64,000 nucleotides of DNA. It comes from Cryptomeria japonica (lineage: Eukaryota; Streptophyta; Pinopsida; Cupressales; Cupressaceae). A program made the translations under genes and the position numbers. The notes under the pieces were generated by a model, which saw nothing but the letters and a program-made list of their open reading frames with translations, was not told the DNA's origin and did no database searches. The stretch lies in the NCBI RefSeq assembly GCF_030272615.1, contig NC_081408.1, forward strand, positions 605,235,673-605,299,672. Reading direction: 5' to 3'. Positions 10,797 to 22,532 of this stretch are shown piece after piece; within the stretch, counting starts at the first letter, position 1; every line of letters begins with the position of its first letter.

Positions 10797-11615
10797 GGGG
10801 TGACCCCCCTCATTTGTAAAAATAGGGAGATTTGTATGAAATTGTTGCGATAAGTTTTTTGAGATAATAACAGTGAAACATTGTTCTCTGATGGTGTCCA
10901 CTTAAGTTATTTTTCAAAACTTGCATGGTTTCACCTTCCTCACTTAGAGTAGAAGTAGAATAGTGCTTTGATTTCAATGGAGAATATAATGGTGTTTGAT
11001 GAATTTCCATGGTGCCTACTTTTTGCATCTTGCTAATTGTAAGTTGTAGTGTAAAGTTAGCTTGAGCCACCAAATTTGTGCTAAGTTCGATTGTGAATAG
11101 TCGTTTGGATTGCGCCGTGTTGGGTATTCAAATGCACTTTCTCAATGTGAAAATCCTTCAACATCCTTAGAAGATTGCACCGGTTCTTGTGGAGTTGTAG
11201 TTAAACTTGGCGAAGCAGAGCTTGGCTTATTTGGAATTTGTCCACTAAAGCATTATCTATTGATATAACTGCCCTTAGGAGTAGATTTAAATCCTTCTAA
11301 CCATTTCCCCTTTATTTTCAGTTCATTTCAATTCAGTTCATTCGAAGCAGGAGCATCACAAAATCGCCATATCCGATGATGAAGTTCCAGCCACAGCAAA
11401 GAGGTGAAAGAATGATCCAAACATAAGGCCCCTTGGATTACTAGCATATCACATCAAGCCAACTGAGTCACGTCCATTGCGAAAAGGAACCTTGGAGTTG
11501 ATTGTTTGAACTCACAACAATCTTAGCATACAATCATACTTTGATCAAGAGAGCGTAAGGTGACCGTTGGTAACTTTATTCTGTGTTAGACGTTGTCATA
11601 AAAAACACGTCAACA

Positions 11616-14600
11616 AGTAGACCATGACTAGTCCCAGTAAGTTTAGAGAGTTTACATTTATTTAATTTTTTATCATAAGCGATTTGCACAAGATATTCAT
11701 CCCAGAGATTTGCCACAACATAAACCATCTAAACACTACAAAAAATGCTACTAGTCCTCTGAAATCTTAAATGATCCATTGTGATAGATTGCTGATACAT
11801 AAAAATGCAGACCATTCACTTCATACTTTCCAACTCTGTGTCAAAAGCAATACTAACAACTCAGTTTGTTGGCAAGAAAAACATATCGATTGTTTGAACT
11901 CCAATTGAGAAGCAATTCTAGCTTCCAAGTGATCTTTGGGTTCAATCCAAGTTTGTGGGCTAAATATGCACAAAGAAAAGAAAATAGAAAATCAGGAGGC
12001 ATGGAATGTCCTTCAAAAGTAAGAAATCTAACAACACATTCTAATAAATCATTCAGGCCGTCATTTCTCTTTTATTTTCCAGTTATATCACATGAAACCT
12101 GTTGTCTTTTCTCCATGAGAAAATACTTGGTACCATATTGAATGATCACTTGACTGATTATCATCTCTTTCATTCCCTGATCCCTCATTGAATAACAATC
12201 CTCTTAAATTGTTCCAGCAACATGGTTAGAAGATCCTTTAACCTTATCACATCCCTCACCAGTGTCCACCATGTTGGATTGGGTGGGTGTGGAAACATAA
12301 TAAAAAAAATAAAAAAACAAAATAAAGTGTTTGAGGAGAGACTAAACCATTAATGAGGCATGGTGCCCTTGTCATTTCCTCAATCACCCACATGAATGGA
12401 CAGACTGAGAATAAGGGTCGCGCCATTAATTCAGTATGGCATCCATATCCCTCAATGGAGCAATTTTGTGGGTTGCATAGAAATGAGAGCTTTATGTTGA
12501 TTTTAAAACCCTCACAACCCATTATTCAGTTAATTTTCAAGCTTTTTTTAGACCATGTAGGGATGAAAGCATGAAATGGAGGGCGAGTTCTGGGAAGTTT
12601 CACACAGGTGAAAGAGGACAGGGAAGCTGGCTTTACGTTGGCCAACTGCATTTGTTGGAAAGTTTATAAAGCCTTTTCAGCAAATCTATTTTGTGCGCTT
12701 CCTGCAATCATGGCAGCCATGAGACCACATTTCTCTTGGCATTCTGTTTATGTTATGCATTTTCACATGCTTGGTCTATGCTTCCACATTTTGCGTACAT
12801 GTCTACCAGGGTTGTTGCAAAGGCAACGTCCCCAAAGCTCCCATTTTGGCATAGGTAGGGAAGATGCAGGCTAAAGGTTGTGGAGATGGACTTCACAGCT
12901 GCCAGCTACATTTCTTGAAAGTTTCTAACTCCCCTTCAACAAATTCAGTTTAAGTGTATTATGCAATCATTGCAGTCAATGAGACCACATTCCAGAGAGG
13001 AAGAAAGGCACACAGGGACAAAGGAAGGGTACAAGTCTGTCGGAGAAGAAATCCAATTAGAGTGAGCACGCAAGGCAATGCAGGTGGGAAACTATGAAGG
13101 AGATGCACCTATCAAAGGTAATGTCAGTCTACAACTTTTTTACATGTTCTCTTTGCCCGCGTGGAGACTATGTCCATATCATGAAAATTGATATGAAGTT
13201 CAAGGTGCTCATGAAGAATCACACGTCCTTTCCTTCTAAGGAGGCTGGTATTTATCCTACTCTAAATTTTGCAGTGACAGTTCTCAAGAAGAATCACTAT
13301 TCTTTTCCCTCTAAATGAGAGAGGTTGGTATAGTGTAATGCTGCTCGCCTCACTGAAATATTTGGTTAAATAATTCATTTTCATTATGTACTTAAGACAT
13401 TGATGAATGAATGATAACTGTAATATTTTACTAGATGTTGTGGAGCACATGCAAATTTTATGTGTAATAGTATGCCTTCCATATGAGAATAACTGGAGAG
13501 GGAGCTCTGAGTTATGTCAATGATATCTTTAAAAATAAGTAAATAGGGTTACCTTCTTAGAAGCTCTAATAAGTAAAAAATTTAGGCTAAGATTTTTAAA
13601 TGTTATTAGAGATAAGTCTAGACTCTATATAGATAAAAACTTGGATTTCTGTTTCTAATTGTGTACTTAGAGGATGAATCAATGTCGTGGTAATTGTAAG
13701 AAAGGGAAAACTATTTTTGTTAAAGAGAGGCTGCACATTGACTATTTTATGAAGATTTGTCTATATAAATAAATCTTCCCTAGAGATGTCCTAACAAGTG
13801 CATATAGGAGTTGGCATACATTATAATCTATCTAAAAATGGAATATGGCATTATCTTGGTACTATATTTAATCAAGAATTCCATATTGAAATTGTTATAT
13901 CTACAATCATGCGCTAAGAATAAATCAGATACATTTCTTGGTACAGATATAAACCACATTTTAGGGTATCCTTGAATGGTATCATTCCATCATATTTATG
14001 ATAGAGATGGTCTTTGTATACTTGCTCTAAATGATAGCATAATGAGGTAAACCTAGGTTACGCCAAAGAACCTTGTACTACAATATGGATGAGGCAATAT
14101 ACCACTTGTTAAAAGATATTTAACTAAACTTCTAAATTAGAGGAGGATCAATCATTATAAGTTTGAAAATAAAGGATCATGCTTTTCAGTGTGCTAAAAC
14201 TATTCAACTCTATGTGATTCTATAATATAATATGATTAAGATACTCGATATCATTGCACCATTCTTTACTGGGACCTAATTGGGAGCTTTATAAAGGCTT
14301 TGGCATTATGGATGGATGGCAACAATATATGAATACTACCTAATATGGACTTATATACCTTATTAATTTTCAGTTCTTAGATGGAACCAAGAATGCCTAA
14401 ACAATCTCATACCTAGGTATGCTTAATTAGAGTAGTAAGGGGCCCCAAATCTATGATGTTGTCCCTAAGGGTATTGTTCATTCTTGTGAGCTAACCCAAA
14501 TAAAACCAACATGGCCTGCCTTAAAATATAACATTTGGACATGGTAATTATGATTACAATATTGTAACTTCATTCACTATGGCCTAGTGTTTTAGCCTAG

Positions 14601-15160
14601 TGATAAGTATATATGGTTTGTGTGAACTAAGCTAATTTCAAGTTGAATAATGAGGTTAACCCCTAGGTTGATAAAACAAAACTTGGGATGTTCAAGTTGG
14701 TTTATGAATAATACTGGAAGGAATTTGAGTCAAAACCTCGATATCTTTAAAAGGGGAAGTGTTATAGTACTAGTTACTAATTTACAAACTATTTATGATT
14801 TTATAACAAATGTTAGGTGTTACTAATGGAAGGAAATACTAATGAAATTTTGATCATGAGAAACTTGTGCATAGGCATCCTTTGAGAGAAACCTTGTAAG
14901 GAGAACTACGTGTAATTTTGACCCGTTTGGAAACAGGAACATAGGCGGTTGTTGGATGAAGAATGTCCATGTGACCTCAAGTCCATAGGGGGAGGGCCTA
15001 GGGGAAAGAATAACTCCCATGTTTAGGGGTTGTTCCCAAATTGGTTTGACCTTTCCTCTTTAGTAGGCTTCAAATGAGGCCGAAATAGGTATTAGAAGAT
15101 TATCAAAGAATTAAGAAAACCTTATAACTTGTATTCAATACATAATGTGCTTCTAATTAA
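11616..15160. other. Intergenic DNA with an old direct duplication
   Basis: No gene recognised. Two diverged copies of a block of about 105 bp lie at 12628-12733 and 12887-12992 (shared elements: GAAAGTTT, TTCA(G/A)CAAAT, GCAATCAT, ATGAGACCACATT), 259 bp apart. The remainder is AT-rich with only short unconvincing frames. Confidence 0.55.
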
Positions 15161-15165
15161 CAACC
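15161..15165 (+). other. Target site duplication, left copy (CAACC)
   Basis: CAACC immediately precedes the 5' LTR and is repeated exactly at 38051-38055 after the 3' LTR. Five bp is the usual size for Ty3/gypsy integrases. Confidence 0.92.
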
Positions 15166-15611
15166 TGTTGTGACCATTTCACACATCGCCCCATTGAAAA
15201 TGGGGACCCCCTCTTTTTGCTCGTTTTTCCCTCGTTTTTCGCCTTCATTTTTTAGGATTTTGTTAGTCAGTCAGTTGTCTGGATTTAGGGTCAACCCTTA
15301 GGGTTTTAATTTCTGTCTTTTCAAGCCAAAATCCAGTCGTTTTGAGAGTTTTTTGAGCTTCCTTTTCGAAGGATGCTAATTTTGAATGCAATGAATTCGC
15401 CAGAATGGTCTAATTTTCAATTGGAATGTTGATGCAAAGCTTAAATTTGTCTAAGTGTTGGAGATGAAATGTGAATTTTTGTCCGATTGAATATTTTTGA
15501 CCAAATTTTGACTTTTTTGATTTTGATCCTAGGCATTGGAAATGACTTGTTGTCGCCTTGTGAAGTGTTAAAATGTGAAAAATCATGTTATTTTGACCTG
15601 TAGGAGCAAAA

Positions 15612-17368
15612 TCGCTCCTGTCCCTCAGTGAAGGACGGGAGCTCGTTTTCAAATATCTCACTATTCCTGCAGAGTCAAGATGAATTACGAATTGGAAATG
15701 AGGGAGAGAGGCGAGATCTTTCCATTGAATATAAATTGAAGATTTTCATGAGCACAGAAATGCCTCCAGGGGAAAAATCGCTCCTGTCCCTCAGTGAAGG
15801 ACCGGAGCTACAAATCCAATTTTGCTTTGTCCTTGCGGGATTTCGACAACTTGACGATTTGAAGAGGTCCAAAGGAAGATGTTTTATCAGATGAATATAA
15901 TTTGGAGTGCAAATATGAAGAAGAATGGTCCAGAATGCTAAAATTGCTCCTGTCCCTCAGGAAGGGACCAGGGCGAAGTACATTATAGCTCCCGTCCCTC
16001 TCCCAGGGGCCAGAGCGATATTCTTCATTGGGCAAAATCCAGGCCAAGATCAAGTCAAGATCATGTTTGGTGGCAAGGAAGACGGTGAAATGAACTCAGT
16101 GAATATAAATTGAATATTTTAAAATGTCAACAAGGGTCCCAAAATGCCTAGTTCGCTCCTGTCCCTCAGGAAGGGACCAGAGCGATTTTTGTTATAAATG
16201 ATTTTCTTGCCAAGTTTCAATCGATCCCAAGGCATGAATGAATGGAAGGACGCATTACGAACCCGTTGAATATAAATTTGGAAGCTAGCAAAGTGAAATG
16301 AAGACCACAAGAGCAAGTTCGCTCCTGTCCCTCTCCAAGGGACTAGGGCGATACAGTGAGTATGTTGCCTTTCCCTCAAGTTTAAGACCGATCCAAGACA
16401 AGGAACAAGGTGGCAGGAACGTCTTAAGACATTTTTAATCAAACACAAGCATCAAGGTCGTCACGTTGGAAGGATTTGCGCTCTAAGACCCTAGATCGCT
16501 CCTGTCCCATGGGAAGGGACTAGAGCGATATTTCCATTAAGGCATAGATTTCAAGAGATAAGCGAATATCAAGCTACCCCAAGGATCGAAAGGACGTCAT
16601 TACACGCGTTGAAGATAATTGTAAGTTGAAATAAACAAGAACAAGCTCACAATGATGAATTTCGCTCCTGTCCCTCAGGAAGGGACCAGAGCGATGTTGA
16701 GTATATTGATCAATTCATGCAAGAATTACGTTGAGTCAAGGCTTCACAAGGTTGTAAAGGGTTCAAGACGTCTTTTGAGGATGACATGCAAGAGTTTTGA
16801 ACGTCCAAACATTGTCAAACATGCTAAAGAGCTCATATCGCTCCTGTCCTTTGGACAAGGACCAAAGCGATCCCATCAAAAACACTCATACTCCTTCGAA
16901 ATTAAGTTAAGGCGAGGATGGGCATGGTAAAGGACGGCGTTTGGAAGACATCACAACGAAGATTGAAGTTCAAAGTTGCTAAGATTAAGGAGAAAGACAT
17001 GGATCGCTCCTGTCCCTCTCCAAGGGACAAGGGCGATGATCCTCTAAACGTCCAAGCACTTCATGAAAACAAATGGAACGAGCGTAGAAGGAACAAGCAA
17101 TGATGTTATTCGCCTTACAATGGAAGTTCAAAGATCAAAGATGCAAGATGAACGTGAAAACATGGAGATCGCTCCTGTCCCTCTCCAAGGGACAAGGGCG
17201 ATGATACATCTAAAGACACTCTTGCACACATGCAAGGCAATCTAATTCGAAGAACCCAACAAAATGATCGATACTGAACGTAGGAAGGAAGGAGATGAAC
17301 GTTAAAATCGCAAGAATTATGACAAAAATCTTGGATCGCTCCTGTCCCTCTCCAAGGGACCAGAGCGA
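15612..17368 (+). repeat. Array of twelve 33-nt imperfect palindromes, 166-bp phasing
   Basis: Units start at 15612, 15778, 15944, 15986, 16153, 16319, 16496, 16662, 16838, 17004, 17169 and 17336. Intervals are 166, 166, 42, 167, 166, 177, 166, 176, 166, 165 and 167 bp. The typical left arm is TCGCTCCTGTCCC and the typical right arm GGGACCAGAGCGA. They pair as a 6-bp stem (TCGCTC/GAGCGA), a 2x2 mismatch and a 5-bp stem (GTCCC/GGGAC) around a short loop. The unit at 16838 has CCTT/AAGG in place of CCCT/AGGG, a compensatory change; the first two units use a different 10-bp pairing (GCTCCTGTCC with GGACGGGAGC at 15612). Spacers are largely diverged. The array is non-coding: the motif appears in all frames with stops. 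Confidence 0.92.
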
Positions 17369-17706
17369 TGAGGTACGTCCACTCCATTTTCATAATTTTT
17401 GGCGCCAAATAAACATTTCAAATTTTCCTTAAATGCTAAAATCGATGAGTTTTGAAAATCCAATTAAATTAGCATTTAATATGGCGTTAGTCATTTATTA
17501 ATTATTTTGCCTTTATTAAAATCGAAGTTTACAAATTAAAAAACGAAAGGCATTTAATTAATAATGAATTTAATTATTAAAAATCGAATGGAGCGCTCAT
17601 ACATGGAGGTCGGCCTTGTTATTTAATTAAAAAATCATTTAAAAATCGTTTGAAATTGTTATATTTTTCCAAGTCGGCCTAAGGGGATGAATTGAGGTAC
17701 AAGCGC

Positions 17707-17714
17707 TATATATA
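17707..17714 (+). promoter_or_regulatory. TATA box P1, upstream of the LTR reading frame
   Basis: TATATATA in the context AGCGCTATATATAGGGGGG. It lies 537 bp before the preferred ATG of the LTR gene and resembles the solo-LTR promoter (CCTATATAAAGGGG). It would give the LTR gene its own transcript, separate from the genomic RNA started at P2. Its repeat is at 33229-33236. Confidence 0.55.
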
Positions 17715-18243
17715 GGGGGGTGAAAACTATTATTTTCACATCATTATTTTATCCTTCTACATGCGAATTGAGGAAAACGAAGATAGTGCGAAGTGTATTT
17801 GAAAAGGTGCGAATATCATCCAAGGTGGCGCTAATATATCAAAGGTGGTGCGATATTTGAAGACCTTCATTTGAGCGAATTTGCTAAGAGTTGAAGACCA
17901 CGTTAAGGGCGATATTTGAAGATCACGTCAAAGACAAGGGTGGTGAAGTTGATAATTTGAAAGAGATCTCATACGTCAATTTTGCCTAAGCGAATTTCGT
18001 CTTTTTGCATTCTAGAGTTAGCTCTCTATTGAGGTATGGCGATTTGATTTTTATTGCTTTATTTATTCATCGCCATATTTTAAATTTTGAGATTTTGAAT
18101 TTTGAATTTCTTAGCTCAATCTTTCATTTTTTTAGGAAATGATAACTCTAAAGACTTATCATGAGGTTTCCTAAAAACTTTATCTCTCTAATCAACGTTA
18201 TTCATTGCAAAATATAGTTCTCATAATGAAATGTTGTGTAGGT

Positions 18244-21200
18244 ATGGCGACCCCGAAGGCGGGAGCATCCACCAGTCGCTCTGCTCTCATGAAAGAAGAT
18301 CAGAAGACCGAAGAAGTGGAGACCAAGATCGTGTCGAAGTGGAGCAACATTGGAGATACAAACTTGGGGAACTTTAGCACGAAGAAGTTTCGAGAGGTCC
18401 CCTACATTGGCAAGCCATCACCTGTCGCCCGGAGAATAATAGAGAGTGGCATCATTAAGGCGGCCGGTTTTCCTCTAGCTATTCAGGGCCACGAGTTGAT
18501 GATCGAATGTGCCCGACATTATAATCCACAGTCCAGGACGATCGTGTCCAATGAGGGAATCACTTTGGCGTATCTTTCAGAGGAAGCTATAAGTGAAGCT
18601 TTCCATCTTCCAGAGCACAGGGACATGATATACAAGAGCATAGAAGGAGCCAGATCAATGTACGATGATGATCCAGATGCTTGCCTAAGCATAATTAAAA
18701 AGAACTGGCTACTCAAGAGTCGTCCCCGTCTAAGCAAGATTCCGAACACACCGCACAGGATTGATTTCTAGGTAGAGTACAGAGATTTGATTACCATGCT
18801 CAATCGAGTTACAGGAGCACCTCATGCCTTCTATTTTGAGAAGTGGATGTTTTACTTCATCCAGGTGATTGTTCAGGGTAAAGGTACGATACATTGGGCT
18901 AGGATGATTAGCCACTGCTTAGATGTACAGTTGAGGAGACTCAGGGCTACTAAGTCCTTCCACATGAGTTCATACGTCATCTATGCTTTGATCAGGAGTG
19001 TTGAGTACGCAGGACTACCTCACAGAGGAATGATTGGAAGAGGACCCGGCGAGGTCAGAGCTTGTGATTCCTATGCCTACTTGCATCATCCGCCAGGGAA
19101 AAACTACAAGTTAGTTAATGACACCTTCACGATGAACATCACGAGGACGTTGCAAGGTGGGATTCACAATAGATTATCCCAGGATGCCCAGGAATTCATC
19201 AAGAGGTACGGTGCTTGGTTCATTCAGTTTCCCAAATTCACTTACATTAGAGTGCATGGATGTCCTTTACCTCCATGCATGTTGCCGAGGTATCCGACAG
19301 ACAGAATTGTGTTACTTGAAGTAACAAGACAGTTGGCAGCATATGCAAAGGCATTCAGGCACAGACATCAGAATGGAGTCCAAGTACCTATTACTTTGGG
19401 TAATTCAGTTGAGGTATGTCCTAATGTTTTAGCCATGGATGACGCAGAGAAGGAGTTAGCCTTGTATTCTCTTTCATCTTTTGCTTGGAGAAATAGCTTT
19501 GATCCACATGGACATTTAGAGGAGACAGTCGGCAGAAGATTTAGACATGAGTACCAGATTGAAGATTTTATGATGAACCTCCTAGATGATCTTGAGGTGA
19601 AACGGAAAATGCATTCTAGATTACCTTTGGATTTCATCAGGAAATGTAGGATTTACAGAGTGGCCGACCAAGCTCAGGACAATGGCAGACATATCCAGTC
19701 TTCCTATGATAGAGAAAGCAAAACAATAAGGTTGGATTGGAATGAGCCCGAGGTCGTGGATTTAGATGCTTTGATGGCACCAGTCTTGTCTTGTACTCGC
19801 AGATGGGTAGACGTTCAGCATCAGAAGTTGAGAGAACAAGGCATAGCTATGTCTTTCATTTTGGAAGAGAAATCAGCCGAAGGTGGAGCCAGTGTCAGTG
19901 AAGGCAATCCCAATCCTAGGAATTCAGGTGAAGGTAACCTTCGATGTGCCAGTGAGGGCAATCTCCATCCAAGAGGTTCGAAGAGAAAAGAAAGGTCAGA
20001 AAAGAAAGAGTCTTCCAAGAGAAAGCAAGGGGCCAACAAAGATCAAGCACCAGGTACTTCTTCTAGATCAAAGAATAGAACAATTCAAGTAGAAGAGTCC
20101 ATGGAGTCTATGGTACAGAATGACAGGCAGGAGGAAGGACAGGCACAACATGTTTCGTCAGATGGATCTCTCCAAGACTATGAGTTAGAAGAAGATAATG
20201 AAATGACATCTCCTCCCAGACAAGAAGAAATAGTGCATAAAGAGATTCAAGTTCAAGAGATAAGATCGAATATCCCAGATTGGTTGGAGGAAAGATTGAC
20301 TAAGGTGATCGTAGTAGAGGACGAGGATAATGCGATCGATTTAGAGAGCCTTGTTGGACGTTCACATGAAGTAACAGAGAAGAAGAAGGCTACAAGGATG
20401 TCCAAGATGATTCGAGATGAGACTGGATCCAGAAAACTACAGATAGCTACACTGGCAGCAGACAAATATGAGGGTGAGATCCTAGCAGAGGAATATGATA
20501 TACAGACTTTTGAGTTAGGACCATCCACAGCAGAGCAGACTTTAGATGATGCCACCGACACCTTTGAGGCATTGAAGGACAAGCTTAGAGAAGAAATGGA
20601 GAAAAATAGAAAGCTTGAGAGAGAGAGAGGTGCATGGAGGACATATTTCAGTCACATCAATGAACCTTTGGGACGTCAGGATCCAGTTAGATCACCAGTG
20701 CAGGCATTGCCACTTCAATCAATCAATGAGGCAGAAAGATTCAGGAACCTGGTTCAACGTACATGTAGTTGGATGGATAGATCTCATACAGTGGCCATAG
20801 AGTTTGTTACAAGGATGATGAAGATCATTCATCAGGCTATCCAAGTTCTTGAGATAATCCACAAATTGATGACAACAGTAGCTGCATTTGCCCACACCAA
20901 GGACGTTGTCATTCCTGTCTTGAGAGTTATAAGACACACATCAAGAAGAATTTTAGCGCAGGAGAGGATCTTGGAGGGTGATTCTCACAGTTTGTTCCAG
21001 TGGTCAACCTTACTCCATATGAAGAATGTTTTCTTCGAAGACATCAATGTTAGATGTGGCCAACTTGAGGAAGTGATCAATCCGATCCAGGACAGAGTAT
21101 TTGAGGTACTTCGTACCATTCTTGGCAGAGGGATCGAGGTCGAGACAGATGTGGATATGCAGGAACTTGAGGATAGAATCAAGATCATCTTTCGCAAGGA

Positions 21201-21465
21201 CGCAAATATTACAGATGAACAGTATGATCAGATGTTTGCCACCATGCTCCTGATTGAGAGGACGAAGGAACTTGAATCTACTTGGGACGCAGCTCTTCTA
21301 GATGCATTCGATCAGGTCATCCACTTAGAGGAGAGTATGAAGAATCTTCCCGAGATTCCGATCACAGAAATCGAAGGAATCGTGACAAAATTCATTGCAT
21401 ATGCTAAGAAAGAGAATTGGAAAGGGAATAAGATTCTAGATGAAAGGTTGTTACAGATGACATGA
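18244..21465 (+). pseudogene. LTR-encoded ORF, 5' copy, broken by one stop
   Basis: Same 1,073-codon frame as the open copy at 33766-36987 but interrupted by TAG at 18769-18771, where the 3' LTR has CAG. The stop falls at codon 176 and leaves a 175-residue N-terminal piece and an uninterrupted frame from 18772 on. Other amino-acid differences from the 3' copy include L/P, K/N, K/E, I/T, E/K, A/P and A/S changes. About 12 codons differ non-synonymously and about 5 synonymously, which looks like neutral drift since insertion. Preferred start as in the 3' copy (ATGGCG). See 33766 for the protein description. Confidence 0.85.
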
Positions 21466-21567
21466 CATCTTATTTCTCATTGGTTGATACCTCCTAGGTT
21501 TTTGTGCCGAATTTAATATTTGGCTATGTATTTAATATTGTTCAGTAAAAAGGAGGTCATTTGTAAC

Positions 21568-21657
21568 AAACCCTAATTAGGGTTTAGGTGTCATGATCTT
21601 GTCCGTTGATTTGCTTTCAATCTGGACCTTTCATTGTAACTGGGGATGCTATATATA
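21568..21657 (+). promoter_or_regulatory. Telo-box palindrome and TATA box P2 (genomic RNA promoter)
   Basis: AAACCCTAATTAGGGTTT (21568-21585) is a perfect 18-nt palindrome. TATATATA lies at 21650-21657 in GGGATGCTATATATACCCCC. Its position near the LTR end, with a poly(A) signal 170 bp further on, is what is expected of the U3/R junction that starts gag-pol RNA. Confidence 0.7.
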
Positions 21658-21827
21658 CCCCCATTTTTCATTTCATTTGTAATAGTTAATAGTGTAATAG
21701 AGGAATAGAGTAATAGTCAATAGTTGATGTAAGAGAGATTAGAGTTAGAAGCAATTTTATTTTGTAGCAAGATTGAGTTTTGAAGAGAGAAATTCGAGCA
21801 ATTGTTGTACATGATGACTTGGAAATC

Positions 21828-21833
21828 AATAAA
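21828..21833 (+). terminator. AATAAA poly(A) signal in R of the 5' LTR
   Basis: AATAAA in TCAATAAAATATTG. In the 3' LTR the same site (37350-37355) would end the genomic RNA. It places the R/U5 border roughly at 21850. Confidence 0.5.
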
Positions 21834-22532
21834 ATATTGAAGTTATGGTGTTTTGTTGCAAATTTCTTGAGTTATCTTCATGGTTGTTTGATCTACTTGA
21901 ATCGTGCTCAATCAAAGTAGTTTGTTAAATTTGAAGGACAAAGTGTGAGATTTGATATTTGGTAGGATTCGTAATCCAAACCACTAGCTTCTTGCTGATT
22001 GTAGGAACGCCTTGCGTGGTCGACTGGAGAATACTTTGAGTCCCTTAATCTTCAATCATTATTGTATCTTGGATATGTACCTTCGTAGTAGTGTCCTTGA
22101 TCTTTGATGTATTGAGTATCATTTTATTACCTTAGAAGATCGCACTAATTTCAATTGAGTTGTTATCTTATGGTAAAATTGAAGTTGGTTGAATCTTGCC
22201 AAGTCTCGTCCATACTAAGTCATTCATAGGGTTAGGCTAGATTAGACCTCTTTTAAACCCTACTCCTTTTGCTATTTTTGAAAGTTTCCTAGTTTAGAAA
22301 ATCTTTGAACTTTTGGAATACGTAAGGCCCCTTGGAGGAAACAGCAAATCACATCATACCACTAAAAGCTTGTCCACACGTAGAGACCCTACTAAAAGAA
22401 CCTTGGAGTCTACCTAACTGATCCTTTACGCGAATCTTCAGCAGTTAGAGACTATTTTCTCAAGAGAGGATAAGATGCCTATTGGTATTTTATTCTGTGT
22501 ATGATTGTGTATAAAATACACGTCAACATAAT

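Larger units (their letters stand above)
8300..11615 (+). mobile_element. Solo LTR (3,316 bp) of a gypsy family related to the 22.9-kb element
   Basis: It begins TGTTGTGACGTTTTCACACA, which matches the LTR start at 15166 (TGTTGTGACCATTTCACACA), and ends ACACGTCAACA exactly as the big LTRs do. It is flanked by AGTAA (8295-8299) and AGTAG (11616-11620), a 5-bp target duplication with one mismatch. No gag or pol lies beside it, so it is a solo LTR left by LTR-LTR recombination. Internal landmarks in order: a short-motif array, a duplicated block, a telo-box palindrome, a TATA box, and an R/U5-like tail that includes AAGGCCCCTTGGA as in the big LTR. It has no long reading frame, unlike the 7.4-kb LTRs. 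Confidence 0.88.
15166..22528 (+). repeat. 5' LTR, 7,363 bp
   Basis: Layout: conserved U3 start, 12-unit palindrome array (15612-17368), AT-rich stretch, TATA box P1 (17707), reading frame (18244-21465), palindromic telo-box (21568), TATA box P2 (21650), poly(A) signal AATAAA (21828), U5 ending at CA 22528. If genomic RNA starts about 30 bp after P2, U3 is about 6.5 kb, R about 150-180 bp and U5 about 0.67 kb. Plant LTRs of this length are rare, and ones carrying a kilobase-scale gene rarer still. Confidence 0.95.

Noticed and set aside
15612-17368. Reading the phased palindromes as a CRISPR array.
   Set aside because: Plant DNA, spacers of about 133 bp, and imperfect units inside an LTR. 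No cas genes or leader.
15410-17408. Many 60-110 codon frames on both strands over the palindrome array (also 30932-32930).
   Set aside because: They are translations of the recurring palindrome (PVPQEGTRA, SLRDRSD themes) in all frames, without a consistent frame or domain.
19368-20582. Antisense frames inside the LTR gene (also 34890-36104).
   Set aside because: Short, overlapping the long sense frame, with no family. Shadows of its codon pattern.
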